Below, in pieces: positions 32,124 to 40,933 of a DNA stretch of 53,749 nucleotides. The notes below the pieces were generated by a model, which had not been told where the DNA came from, did no database searches, and saw only the letters and a list, made by a program, of their open reading frames with translations. The DNA comes from a virus. Numbering within the stretch: position 1 is the stretch's first letter; every line of letters begins with the position of its first letter. Position numbers and translations under genes: made by a program. The stretch covers positions 1 through 53,749 of IMG/VR virus record IMGVR_UViG_3300031227_000062, one strand, 5' to 3'.

Positions 32124-32689
32124 CTAGTACCCCCTGCGTTAAAAGTAGCATAGAAAGCGTTCTGTCGCTCTTGTCTTACAATGGTTTTGTAGTGAAGCAA
32201 TAAGCAATCATCTGGTGCCCTAATAAATGTTTCATACGGCGCTATAGGCCGTTCATGAAGCGCGCCAGCGAATCTGTAACCGCTACGAAATATCCTTGGG
32301 TGCCATTCGTAGGTATTTTTCCCGATTGGCTGTTTCCCTACGAGATTGTGTCTCCGAATCCAAACGCCCCCTGTGCCCTGGAGTGGCTGCCAGTATGCTA
32401 TCCATGAAAGCAACCTAACCGTAGGCAACTCGTCTGCATCAATCTGCAGTACCCATGGAGTAGTCACAAAGGCTAATCCTACATTTCTAGCTTCTCCGAA
32501 CCCTCGCTCCATTGTAGTATGACACACACGAGCACCCAAATTCAAGGCTTCTTCTACTGTGCCATCTACTGACCCGGTATCTGTAACGATAATCTCATGA
32601 ACATGGGGGGCTACTCTTGATAGTAATCCATAGATAAATCCTTCTTCATTCTTTGTAAGAACGTGTAAGCTGAGTTTACTTGGCAGCAT
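32117..32689 (-). CDS. Family 2 glycosyltransferase
   Basis: 190 residues from the ATG at 32689, which has AGGA upstream and starts after the stop of the preceding gene; the frame is open 48 bases further into that gene. It begins LSLHVLTKNEEGFI, then EIIVTDTGSVDGTVEEA and LQIDADELPT, where the Asp-x-Asp binds the nucleotide sugar. This is the WaaE-like GT-A fold. It would transfer a sugar in the cytoplasm, possibly to a capsid protein or a carrier lipid. It sits between capsid and connector genes, an unusual place. Confidence 0.85.
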   Translation of the reverse strand: MLPSKLSLHVLTKNEEGFIYGLLSRVAPHVHEIIVTDTGSVDGTVEEALNLGARVCHTTMERGFGEARNVGLAFVTTPWVLQIDADELPTVRLLSWIAYWQPLQGTGGVWIRRHNLVGKQPIGKNTYEWHPRIFRSGYRFAGALHERPIAPYETFIRAPDDCLLLHYKTIVRQERQNAFYATFNAGGTRC

Positions 32690-32696
32690 AATTATC

Positions 32697-34565
32697 CTAC
32701 TTTTTTTTGTGCCAAACACCTTGAAGGGTACGTCCACGTTTACGTTGCACCAAACCCCTAGCCTCTACCGTTTTGTACACTCTACCATGCAGGAAACTAC
32801 GATTAGTCCCATACTCCTCTAAAATACAAGACTCGGAAGAAAGAATGTCCATCCAGTTACCATGTCTTAGAAGTCTTGCGCGTTTAGCATAATACTTAGG
32901 ATAGTACACTGATGGTACCGAAAAAAGCACTTGAGGGACTATACCCAACTGGTTTCGTATTTGTAGAGCTATTTCTTTATTGCCTAACTGTTGTAGTACC
33001 CCCATACTGGCGCAGACTGCAGGCATTGTCACGCCAGATCGATGGAGCACAGGGGGGTCTAACAAACCTTTGGTGCAAGATATTAACTTTGGAGCGTTCA
33101 CACCTCTGGCTGCAAGTTTCTCACGCGCAGTCTCCAAGTTTTCCGGTGCAACAATCCCTACAACCTCATAACCCCGCTGTATAAGACCCTTGTATAGAAT
33201 TCCTTCTCCTACACCCATATCCCAAACAGGCCCAGGTGCGGGTATTAGCTTTGTAAACCAATCAAAGAAACCAGTATGATCTGCAACTGTCTCATTAGGG
33301 GCGTTAGGTATGCGGCTGTTCCGAACGCTAGAGTCTGCAGGGCTAACACCCTCTATTATGTCAAGCAGTTTTCTCCCTACACTAGCAGGGCCATGTTCTC
33401 TTGCGAACCATTGAGCAGCCCGTTGCCCCTTCTGGTACGCTTCCTCTCTATGATTATACACCCAGCGCATCGTTTCAATTAGTTCATCCCAATCTGGGAG
33501 ATACCAGTTCCCTCCTAGTGGCGAGTCCTCTGTTTTACCTGTTTGAATTGGAAAGGTGTACTGTGGATCACACATCGGGATGAGTCCGGTATTGTTTGAT
33601 AGAATTGTGGGTAGCCCAGTAGCTATAGCTTCCCGAGGGGGCATTCCAAAACCCTCCCCTTTGGATGCAAACACCATAGCATCCGCGTTGTGCATCCAAT
33701 CTAACATCTTTTGAGGAAACCAATCGGCGCTGATAATGCTGACTCTTGGATCGTTACCTGTGCCTGGAAGCTGGTTTTCCCCCCAACCGAAATACCCCAA
33801 ACGGGTCTTGAATTCAAATCTAACATTAGGATATTGCTTCAGTGGAAACGCTTTTTTGAAGGCATCCAGAGTTTCCAAAGGGGATTTTCGCCCTGATAAT
33901 GTTCCAAAAGTGATAAAAGTGAACGTGTCTTTAGGTTCTCTCTTCGTTGCTGTATGATACATTGGATTGATTGACAGCGGCGACACCACTACTGGAGCAG
34001 TCACAAACTGTTCAAATACATCTTTACAATAACTACAAGGAACTACTAGCAAATCAACCTCTCCACAGTCATGCTTCCATTCAGGTAAGTTTACTAGCGG
34101 GTCGTCTGACTCGTACATGGTCAACCCTATTCTATAGGGAGTAGGTAGCTTCTTGAATTCTCCTGGAGTTGCCATACAAATGCCGACTCTGTGTGCTCGC
34201 TGTTCTGGCTTCCGCAGCATTGCTATAGTCTCAGGCAAAAGTCCCTCTTTGGACATGAACCAACATTGATTCACAGATATTTGACAACCCACGCTCGTTA
34301 GTGCATGTATCATGTTCTCAGCAGCAGTTGCGTAACCGTCTCCCATACTGAATGGGCTCAACCAGTAAACATGAGTTCCTTCAGGAGTCTTCCAAAGCAG
34401 ATCCTTAGAATCTTCAAGATCATCCAGATCGGCCTTTCGTCGTGTGTTCATCCAAATAGCGTCTAGGTAGCTGACTTCTTCCGGGACCTTCAACCAAACG
34501 CCCGGAAGAAGCCAACTTCCATGAGGAGCTACTTGTGTAACCCCTGTGCTGTTACGTACTCGCAT
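32697..34565 (-). CDS. Family 4 glycosyltransferase fused to a C-terminal methyltransferase-like domain
   Basis: 622 residues, ATG with a G-rich site upstream. Residues 60-390 are a GT-B fold: FSMGDGYATAAENMIHAL at the start, FITFGTLSGRKSPLETL in the hinge region, and FASKGEGFGMPPREAIATG (the E-x7-E motif). Residues 430-560 resemble a class I SAM methyltransferase (VWDMGVGEGILYKGLIQRG, motif I, then YEVVGIVAPENLETA). The last codons form an A8 run before the stop. Inserted between the major capsid and connector genes, the enzyme may glycosylate and methylate a virion glycan. Confidence 0.8.
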   Translation of the reverse strand: MRVRNSTGVTQVAPHGSWLLPGVWLKVPEEVSYLDAIWMNTRRKADLDDLEDSKDLLWKTPEGTHVYWLSPFSMGDGYATAAENMIHALTSVGCQISVNQCWFMSKEGLLPETIAMLRKPEQRAHRVGICMATPGEFKKLPTPYRIGLTMYESDDPLVNLPEWKHDCGEVDLLVVPCSYCKDVFEQFVTAPVVVSPLSINPMYHTATKREPKDTFTFITFGTLSGRKSPLETLDAFKKAFPLKQYPNVRFEFKTRLGYFGWGENQLPGTGNDPRVSIISADWFPQKMLDWMHNADAMVFASKGEGFGMPPREAIATGLPTILSNNTGLIPMCDPQYTFPIQTGKTEDSPLGGNWYLPDWDELIETMRWVYNHREEAYQKGQRAAQWFAREHGPASVGRKLLDIIEGVSPADSSVRNSRIPNAPNETVADHTGFFDWFTKLIPAPGPVWDMGVGEGILYKGLIQRGYEVVGIVAPENLETAREKLAARGVNAPKLISCTKGLLDPPVLHRSGVTMPAVCASMGVLQQLGNKEIALQIRNQLGIVPQVLFSVPSVYYPKYYAKRARLLRHGNWMDILSSESCILEEYGTNRSFLHGRVYKTVEARGLVQRKRGRTLQGVWHKKK

Positions 34566-34586
34566 CTCTAAGTCCCCCCGATACGA

Positions 34587-35789
34587 CTACTCTGCGACGG
34601 TAATAGTTGAGTACAGTTCCGAGACCACCATTTTCTTGGCGTTTCGAGTTCGCACGTTTCGCGTCCATTTATCAACGTTCACATACGCGCCCGGCAGAGT
34701 TGCATCAGAAGGTCCCAAGGTCTCTGCATAGACTAGCGGCATAGGCGAAAGCGGGATATATGGTGCAAAAACGTAGCCAGTATCGATAGTGCTTCGGGGA
34801 TAGCACCCCATAATCCCTCTGGTTGCTGGGATATATGGAGTCATGTACACGTCCCAGAAGCCCTCCACACGACCTACAAATTCCACTCCGGATATTGAAC
34901 GAGGCCCCGGCGGTGTCATTCGTTCTGCGGGTTTCCAAGTTGCTGACTTCATCAGATAGGTGATGACAGTGCGCCCGCCAATAACCCAGTCCGAGTTACG
35001 ATATCGCTGGGTATAGATCAGGCTCTCGGCGTCGATAAGCGCGTGATGAAGCGTCTCGTACCACTCCCGGTTAGATTGTCCAGTAGGTACAGTCCAGCTC
35101 CAATCTACGTTACCGGCTCCTGCACCATTTAGAATCTCTCGAAGGCTACGGTACTCAAGCTCTCTGAGGATCTCTTCGGCGCACTGATTTACCAACTCGG
35201 ATTCGACGTCGATATTCAGCGCCCCACGAGCGTCCTCTTGAACCTCAGTAGACCAACTAGCGTTCAGGATATCCTTGGTGGCAGTAACAGTCTCTTTGGT
35301 GATCTCCATCTTAATGCGGTTAGGTACCTCGTTCTCACCCTTGAACGCATAATCGCTGTCCATCACCGTAGTGCTGGTCTCGGGATCAACATCCTCGCGC
35401 TTGAAATCCATGTAAAAGATTTGCATCACGCCACCAGATGACAAAGGCATCGGCTGGATTGAGGCGATCTTTGCCAGGATCAACTGCGGGAACACCTTGC
35501 GCACAATCGGCAAAGCGTACTTCACAGGCAGAGCGACATCAGTTGTCATCGTCTGCTCCATGACGTTGCTGCCAGCACTAATTATACTCTGGTTCTCAAA
35601 CAGAATCGCCATGGTCTCCCACATCTTCTGCGGGATTGCCTCCATGGGATTTCTCTTAGTTCCTGTGCCCAAGAGCCACTCCCATTTGCCCACTAGGGCA
35701 TCTAGATAGGCTCTACGGCCAGCCAGGAAATCCTTATAAGACGCACCTACATCCACAACCGACATATCTGGAACATTTCCTCTATTCAC
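34587..35789 (-). CDS. Major capsid protein, T4 gp23-like
   Basis: 400 residues from the GTG at 35789, which has GGAGG at 35795-35799 with a five-base spacer; an ATG at 35804 is the alternative. Diagnostic stretches are LPIVRKVFPQLILAKIASIQ, PMPLSSGGVMQIFYMDF and ASWSTEVQEDARGALNIDVE (then SELVNQCAEEI), which follow T4 gp23-type HK97-fold capsid proteins. The portal and protease genes just upstream are of the same type. Cleavage by the prohead protease near the N-terminus is expected for the family. Confidence 0.8.
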   Translation of the reverse strand: MNRGNVPDMSVVDVGASYKDFLAGRRAYLDALVGKWEWLLGTGTKRNPMEAIPQKMWETMAILFENQSIISAGSNVMEQTMTTDVALPVKYALPIVRKVFPQLILAKIASIQPMPLSSGGVMQIFYMDFKREDVDPETSTTVMDSDYAFKGENEVPNRIKMEITKETVTATKDILNASWSTEVQEDARGALNIDVESELVNQCAEEILRELEYRSLREILNGAGAGNVDWSWTVPTGQSNREWYETLHHALIDAESLIYTQRYRNSDWVIGGRTVITYLMKSATWKPAERMTPPGPRSISGVEFVGRVEGFWDVYMTPYIPATRGIMGCYPRSTIDTGYVFAPYIPLSPMPLVYAETLGPSDATLPGAYVNVDKWTRNVRTRNAKKMVVSELYSTITVAE

Positions 35790-35821
35790 TGTAGCCTCCT
35801 TCATGTACCTGTATAAATAGA

Positions 35822-37207
35822 TTACCCAGCCAAGCGCATGAGCGCGATTTGACCCTCAGTGAATGTGACCGGATCCTCGCTCTCGTCAGTATTGCTATCG
35901 TCCTCTTCTCCGTCAGCCTTAAACTTGGCTATCCCTTTCGCAGTGCCTACACCAGGTGATCTAGACAAAGCGCGCATTAGAGCTACTTCTCGTACTGCCT
36001 TCAGTGTTGCAGGAATTTCCTCTACCGAGGTTACACTTTCCTTCAAAGCGGCAGCAATTTCGCGGCCAACACCAATCTGTGCCGCCTGTTCAATTGCCAA
36101 GGACAGCTCCAGTGCGGCTACTTGTGCAATAGTGTCCTCAGTAGGCTCCTGGGTCTCCAACAAAGTATCTCTCTCTGTGGTAACTGTCTCAAGAGCCGCC
36201 GTTGCTGTATCGAGAGATTCCTGAAGGGTTTCACTGTGACCGGTCGCAACCTCTAAAGCCGTTGCAACATGATCATCCAGCAAGTCCTTCCGCTTTTCGA
36301 TAAGCATCTCCAGAGTTAGTTCCTCCCAATTGATCTCCATGACCTTCTCCTCCTCTTTTTCAGTGGGTTTCCACACTGGAAACACCATCGCTGATTCAAG
36401 CACTTTAACTAGACCTGCTCCGGTTATGCCCGCCTGATCGCACATGTCAATTCCTTGGATCTTAGCGGTTTGCATCTCCTCTATGTAACCATAATCCTCT
36501 CCTTCTCCGTCTCCACCATCTTCAGAACTAAGACTGTGCATAATACTATGCACCTCTGACATACGTACAGAGGACTCCCCCATTACTTCATCGTAAAGCA
36601 GGGTAATTACATCTTTTCCTTCAGATGTAGGTGAAATATACCCATGATACCGGATCTCGGGGCCATCTCGCCATAATTCTCCTTTGATTTTTCCGATAGG
36701 ATTCTTTGTGTCCGAGGTGAAGATGGACCCTCCAGCGCTACCATGCTTATTGTACATCGTTACAGTGTGACCAAGCTCCATGAACTTGTTGGTGTTCTCC
36801 ATGCAAAGCTCATTGAATTCTGGAGCGTAATACCGTTCATAGCCAGTCCCTAACTGGCTAACAACAAAGTCAATCAGGGCTATTCCCTCAAAATTGAATC
36901 CTTCCCTAAGAGCCTTATCGAGGGATTGCTCTTCGAGCCATGTTACTGGCTTACTTATTCTGGCCTCATATGTGGGGAAAGCTGCCATAGCCTCATGTGA
37001 TTTACTCCATTTGCCATCTTTTGCTTTGCGATAGCCTGCTTGGTACAACGATTTGCCCATTACTCCGTGGGCTTGTCTATAAGCGGCGCCTTCGTCCTGT
37101 GTCTTCTTTAGAACGCTATTGAAGACTTCAATGAATTGATTTAGGAATTCTTGGGGTATTCCTTTACCGGCCAACTTCCGAGGAACTGTATTCTTCTTGA
37201 ATGGCAT
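35822..37207 (-). CDS. Prohead protease-scaffold fusion with an N-terminal ChaB-like domain
   Basis: 461 residues. Residues 17-70 resemble ChaB (IPQEFLNQFIEVFNSVLKK, then EGAAYRQAH and KDGKW). Residues 100-220 are a serine protease of the phage prohead type, with His155 in MYNKHGSAGG and Ser212/213 in GESSVRMSEV as the likely catalytic pair. From about 290 to 400 it is an acidic coiled coil (ETLQESLDTATAALETV), a scaffold-like part, and it ends in an acidic tail. It lies between portal and capsid genes and its start overlaps the portal stop by one base. Joining scaffold and protease in one protein is known in other phages. Confidence 0.75.
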   Translation of the reverse strand: MPFKKNTVPRKLAGKGIPQEFLNQFIEVFNSVLKKTQDEGAAYRQAHGVMGKSLYQAGYRKAKDGKWSKSHEAMAAFPTYEARISKPVTWLEEQSLDKALREGFNFEGIALIDFVVSQLGTGYERYYAPEFNELCMENTNKFMELGHTVTMYNKHGSAGGSIFTSDTKNPIGKIKGELWRDGPEIRYHGYISPTSEGKDVITLLYDEVMGESSVRMSEVHSIMHSLSSEDGGDGEGEDYGYIEEMQTAKIQGIDMCDQAGITGAGLVKVLESAMVFPVWKPTEKEEEKVMEINWEELTLEMLIEKRKDLLDDHVATALEVATGHSETLQESLDTATAALETVTTERDTLLETQEPTEDTIAQVAALELSLAIEQAAQIGVGREIAAALKESVTSVEEIPATLKAVREVALMRALSRSPGVGTAKGIAKFKADGEEDDSNTDESEDPVTFTEGQIALMRLAG

Positions 37208-38616
37208 TATTCATCTCCTTCTGGTTCAACAGTTGGTTTTGGTTTCGGAGCTGCCGCAATTCTGTCTATCTCTATCTTGGACATTCTTAAATGTCTTGTC
37301 TGAATAAATTCAGAGTCTACCAGACCTAATGCCAGAAGTTTTTCATCTGCTTCGGCAAAGTTCTTAGTTGCAGCACTCCCTTCCAACACATCTGCCCAAG
37401 AGGGAGTAGGCCACATAATGATAAGCTCAACGCTGTTTGGATCTATCCCTAGTAAAACTAATTGGAGCTTGATAGTGTGCTCAATAGCCTCACTCAGCAT
37501 AGACTGAATTCTTCGCAGTATTCGCAAAAAGCGCCTGTCCTGCTGTTGCAGAGTAGCCTTCGCATTGATGTCACGTTCCAAACCTAAGTGTGCTTTGGGT
37601 ACTCTTAGAGATGTCATTACTTTGTTCTGGTAATACTCAATTGGCGAGAGATTCAAAAAGCCTGAATTGGCCGTATCAAGTATCTTAACATCTGTCTGGC
37701 CTGGATACGCCCGACCGCCAATATCGTGCATTGCCCGACCAATGTAAATGTCCTTCACAACAGAGAGCTCGTCCTTACCTTTTACTCCCGAGGCAATTGC
37801 TCTAGTAGTAAGAGATGTAGCGAAGGTATTGATATATGCTTCGGCCTCTTTCGGAGTTTTACCAGTAACATCTAAAATAAAGAGCAATCTAGCAAAGGCT
37901 CTAGTCAGCCAGTTGATGACTAGAGCTTCTTCCATTGCCTGCCACTTTTTCCAAGCTGTACGTGCTGTAGAGAGCAATGAGCGACCATACACTCTAGAGC
38001 CAGAACGGTTCCAACGTATGTGCTCTATCTGATAAGGGTACCACCAGGCAACTCTCTGATTGGTGCCGGGGCGGTACTGTTCAAAAGCGGCCTCTCCAGG
38101 CTTTGTACCCTCAAGCAATAGCCCAGCATCGTTTTCATTTCGGAACATCGACACAGGGGGCATGTACATTAAGCGAACTAACAGTAGATTCTTATCGATA
38201 ATGTACTGCAAAAACGTATCACCATACAGTATCGTGTCCCTGGCTATTGCATACGCTTTTTCTCTCCATCTAGTGCGTTTGATAACCTCTTCTACGACTG
38301 TACTATGCTCCTTTCCCTCTTGAAATACAATCGTGAAAGCGCCCTTAGAGCCGTCTTCTGAGTTTACAGAGTTATCTGCCAGAATATCTAGTGCCGAAGC
38401 AACTTCATCTACGGTATCATCCATCTCCAAAGCGTCAGAATAGACGGCCATACGCTTTGAATCTATCTCAAAGAAGACACCTTTGAGCTTGCCTACTGTA
38501 GCCTGAGTAACACCTACAGTGGACGTAGCATTAGGTTTAGGAGTCTCTGGACGGGCTTTTTTTCGTACTTTAGCCCATACTTTTCTTAGCCAACTAGGTT
38601 GTTTCTGGTCAAGCAT
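37207..38616 (-). CDS. Portal protein, T4 gp20-like
   Basis: 469 residues. The segments AIARDTILYGDTFLQYIIDK, VWWYPYQ-like AWWYPYQIEHIRWNR, YGRSLLSTARTAWKKW and a C-terminal MTSLRVPKAHLGLERDI follow the T4 gp20 family that forms the dodecameric portal at the DNA-packaging vertex. The N-terminus is a basic linker (KVRKKARPETPKP) and the C-terminus is acidic. Its last codons carry GGAG that serves the protease gene. It is followed by the matching T4-type protease and capsid genes. Confidence 0.8.
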   Translation of the reverse strand: MLDQKQPSWLRKVWAKVRKKARPETPKPNATSTVGVTQATVGKLKGVFFEIDSKRMAVYSDALEMDDTVDEVASALDILADNSVNSEDGSKGAFTIVFQEGKEHSTVVEEVIKRTRWREKAYAIARDTILYGDTFLQYIIDKNLLLVRLMYMPPVSMFRNENDAGLLLEGTKPGEAAFEQYRPGTNQRVAWWYPYQIEHIRWNRSGSRVYGRSLLSTARTAWKKWQAMEEALVINWLTRAFARLLFILDVTGKTPKEAEAYINTFATSLTTRAIASGVKGKDELSVVKDIYIGRAMHDIGGRAYPGQTDVKILDTANSGFLNLSPIEYYQNKVMTSLRVPKAHLGLERDINAKATLQQQDRRFLRILRRIQSMLSEAIEHTIKLQLVLLGIDPNSVELIIMWPTPSWADVLEGSAATKNFAEADEKLLALGLVDSEFIQTRHLRMSKIEIDRIAAAPKPKPTVEPEGDE

Positions 38617-38634
38617 GTATTACTTTCCTAAGAT

Positions 38635-38898
38635 TTACAGTCTTAGCGGCACATTCGTTGGCAACTCTGGACACACGGTACCAAACCAGTTGAACGCATC
38701 TTCAGACTCAACCACGCGCCACGTCAGCACGTCTTCCCGAATGAGCGCTGCAACCTCCTGTAGCTTCTGGCCGTCCGTTTTGTCCATCGCCTCAACAACC
38801 CTCATTGCCGCCGCGTCGATCTCGACAGTGCGGTGAGCACTCCCGACCGGTATATAGGTGGCTTCGCCATCGACAATGACCGGGTGTCCTACCTCCAC
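38635..38898 (-). CDS. Small structural-region protein with uncertain start
   Basis: 87 residues from a GTG at 38898 that overlaps the end of the upstream gene. The frame stays open further upstream and reads QYWHSKYSGSVKFDVEVGHP, which looks coding, so the true start may be non-standard or the gene may be joined to the one upstream by a frameshift. The C-terminus (EDAFNWFGTVCPELPTNVPL) is conserved in style with small phage head genes. It precedes the portal gene. No family recognised. Confidence 0.55.
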   Translation of the reverse strand: MEVGHPVIVDGEATYIPVGSAHRTVEIDAAAMRVVEAMDKTDGQKLQEVAALIREDVLTWRVVESEDAFNWFGTVCPELPTNVPLRL

Positions 38899-39464
38899 AT
38901 CAAACTTGACGCTGCCCGAATATTTACTGTGCCAGTATTGGTCACTAGCGCCTGTACTGTCACACCCACCAATAGCGGCGTGTTAGCTGCCAGTGCCTCA
39001 GCCGTAGCTAGTGCCGCGCACGTTTTCTGTCCACACAGCAGTGTAACAGGTGCGTCTGTAGATACCGGCACTGCCGCTACTCTTAATTCGGTATCAGTTA
39101 ACCCACCTGTGGTTACAGGGAACGTCGCTTGATCACTAGCAATAACAACAGGCTGAGATGCGGCCATGATCTTCTGGCCCAAGGTAGCAATTCTAGCAGC
39201 AAATAGAGTCACCAAGCCGCGTAGTTTACCACTAATGGTTCCATCAGCGTCAGTTACAATAGCAGCATCTGTAACGGTACCCTGCACAGCAGCGATAGCT
39301 GCAACATCTGTACCAGAGCCTCCTATTGCATTCTCTATAGCTCTCAGTCTAGATAGAACTGTATACGTAGTAGGAACTGCTACAACTTCTCCTAACACAT
39401 CATTATCATTGTTATCAATTAGCTGTACTAAACCTGATGGTTCTCTTTCCGGTATGACTGCCAT
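38889..39464 (-). CDS. Hypothetical virion-associated protein
   Basis: 191 residues, start after AGGAGG. It has a coiled-coil-like start (YTVLSRLRAIENAIGGSGTD), then AIVTDADGTISGKLRGLVTL, AASQPVVIASDQATFPV and LTDTELRVAAVPVST, a pattern found in many phage structural genes of unknown role. The C-terminal part is hydrophobic and beta-rich (PLLVGVTVQALVTNTGTV). It is probably a minor virion or fibre-linked protein. Its last bases overlap the next gene. Confidence 0.6.
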   Translation of the reverse strand: MAVIPEREPSGLVQLIDNNDNDVLGEVVAVPTTYTVLSRLRAIENAIGGSGTDVAAIAAVQGTVTDAAIVTDADGTISGKLRGLVTLFAARIATLGQKIMAASQPVVIASDQATFPVTTGGLTDTELRVAAVPVSTDAPVTLLCGQKTCAALATAEALAANTPLLVGVTVQALVTNTGTVNIRAASSLMWR

Positions 39465-39507
39465 GGTGTCCTCCTATTTGAGTATCGATGAATGCGCAGC
39501 TTCCCAA

Positions 39508-39813
39508 TTACCTTCGACCTTTTATTAAAAAGAAACATTCTAAGACCTTGCCCCCTGTTGTGAACTTGATCTCAATTCGATAAGTATGATCGTCGGTAAG
39601 CGACTTTACCACAGGTGTAGTGATTACATCACCGCTGATAGTAGTAGCACCACTTAGTATCTCAGCGGTTACATCTTTATAAGAATCAGATACGTCATAA
39701 GCCTTGACCTCGGCGTTAGAGGGTATAGCTCCCCATGGCGTCGTCGTAAGCGCATAAGGAATCTCTTCATCTTGGCCTTGTCGAATATCAATTTCGACCA
39801 CCTGTAACCTCAT
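39508..39813 (-). CDS. Small Ig-like beta-sandwich protein of the virion
   Basis: 101 residues. It starts RLQVVEIDIRQGQDEEIPYA and ends HTYRIEIKFTTGGKVLECFF, a compact all-beta chain of immunoglobulin-like or BppU-N-like style. It lies five bases from the propeller-repeat gene and may provide an adaptor or decoration domain. No function is proved. Confidence 0.55.
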   Translation of the reverse strand: MRLQVVEIDIRQGQDEEIPYALTTTPWGAIPSNAEVKAYDVSDSYKDVTAEILSGATTISGDVITTPVVKSLTDDHTYRIEIKFTTGGKVLECFFLIKGRR

Positions 39814-39818
39814 AATTA

Positions 39819-40931
39819 CTACCTTTCCGCCAAAGTCAGCCCACTAGTACGTGAATTCAATGTTAACGTCTCCTTACGTATGGCTAACGTCAAATAGATG
39901 TACTCTCCCCCAGTGGTTAAAGCCGCACTCAGTGTGCCTATAAAAGTTATCGCGCCTGTTGCATTCCTAGTGGCTTTGGTCAGCAAGGTACCTACAAAAG
40001 TTGAGGCACCACCGAGAAGTTCTGTAGGTGGTTTAACTAGCGTGCCAATAAAAGTTACCGTGCCGGATAGAGCTTTCTTTGCCTTGCAATATAGGGCACC
40101 TGTTGGAGCAAATGTACCAATAAGTGCTTGTGTAGTTGCAGTGAATAAAGTACCTACAAAAGTGAGCTCCCCTAAATAACTTTTAGAAGATGCTTTTGCT
40201 AGATGACCAATGAGCGTAAGTGCTCCTACAACAGCTTTTTGCGCTTCTTTTATTAAAGAGCCTGTAGGAGTTATTGCTCCTAATACTGTCTCATCGTACT
40301 CTGTAGCTTGGTATCGTCCGTCCCAGGTAATACCTTGAGGGACTGCCAGTGGAGACTGGTAACTATTGCTGATTGTGTCAGAGAACCCAGAATGCAAGTA
40401 ATGACGGTCTGCGGTACTGTCTGTACTAAGAACATTTGTCCCATCCCAGGAAATACCTCTAGGCCCCGAAGATGGACTACTATAGCTAGCAGCTATACTT
40501 GTAGAAAAACCATTATGCTTATAGTGTTTTGCTTCATCACCATCGATACTAATAACGTTAGTATTATCCCAGGTAATGCCTGTTGGTGAGGTAGATGGGC
40601 TACTATAGCTGCTATCCAAAACCGCCGAAAAGCTTATGTGTTTGTAATGTTTGGCCACATCGCTGTCTGCACTAATGACGTTCGTTCCGTCCCAGGTTAT
40701 GCCTCTTGGCCATGTGGACGGACTGGAATAGCTGGCTGTTATGCTTGCAGAAAAGCCACTGTGTTTGTAGTGTGAACGAGTAAACACAACAGCACTAAGA
40801 ACGTTTGTGCCATCCCATGTAATTCCAGTAGAATCTTGCTCGAAAGAATAGCTCTCACTGATTGTGTCAGAGAACCCAGAATGCTTAAAATGTTTTTCAT
40901 TCCAATCCACACTAATGACATTGTAGGCCAT
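39819..40931 (-). CDS. Virion protein with five propeller-type blades and GTL hairpin repeats
   Basis: 370 residues. Residues 1-215 contain five units of the same 41-residue blade as the tail-tip protein (KHYKHSGFSASI, then ASYSSPST, then GITWDGTNVISAD). Residues 220-345 are seven short repeats of about 21 residues with GALTLIGHL, GELTFVGTL, GTVTFIGTL and GAITFIGTL cores. Both repeat types also occur in the 1243-residue tail-tip protein. The protein is probably a virion surface or fibre component that binds glycans, but this is inference. It directly follows a glycosyltransferase gene. Confidence 0.65.
   Translation of the reverse strand: MAYNVISVDWNEKHFKHSGFSDTISESYSFEQDSTGITWDGTNVLSAVVFTRSHYKHSGFSASITASYSSPSTWPRGITWDGTNVISADSDVAKHYKHISFSAVLDSSYSSPSTSPTGITWDNTNVISIDGDEAKHYKHNGFSTSIAASYSSPSSGPRGISWDGTNVLSTDSTADRHYLHSGFSDTISNSYQSPLAVPQGITWDGRYQATEYDETVLGAITPTGSLIKEAQKAVVGALTLIGHLAKASSKSYLGELTFVGTLFTATTQALIGTFAPTGALYCKAKKALSGTVTFIGTLVKPPTELLGGASTFVGTLLTKATRNATGAITFIGTLSAALTTGGEYIYLTLAIRKETLTLNSRTSGLTLAER
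40310..40925 (-). repeat. Five 123-bp propeller repeats
   Basis: In-frame tandem repeats of about 123 bases encode the five blades. They are related in sequence to the repeats at 20960-22150, about 18 kb away, on the same strand. Confidence 0.8.
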
Positions 40932-40933
40932 TA

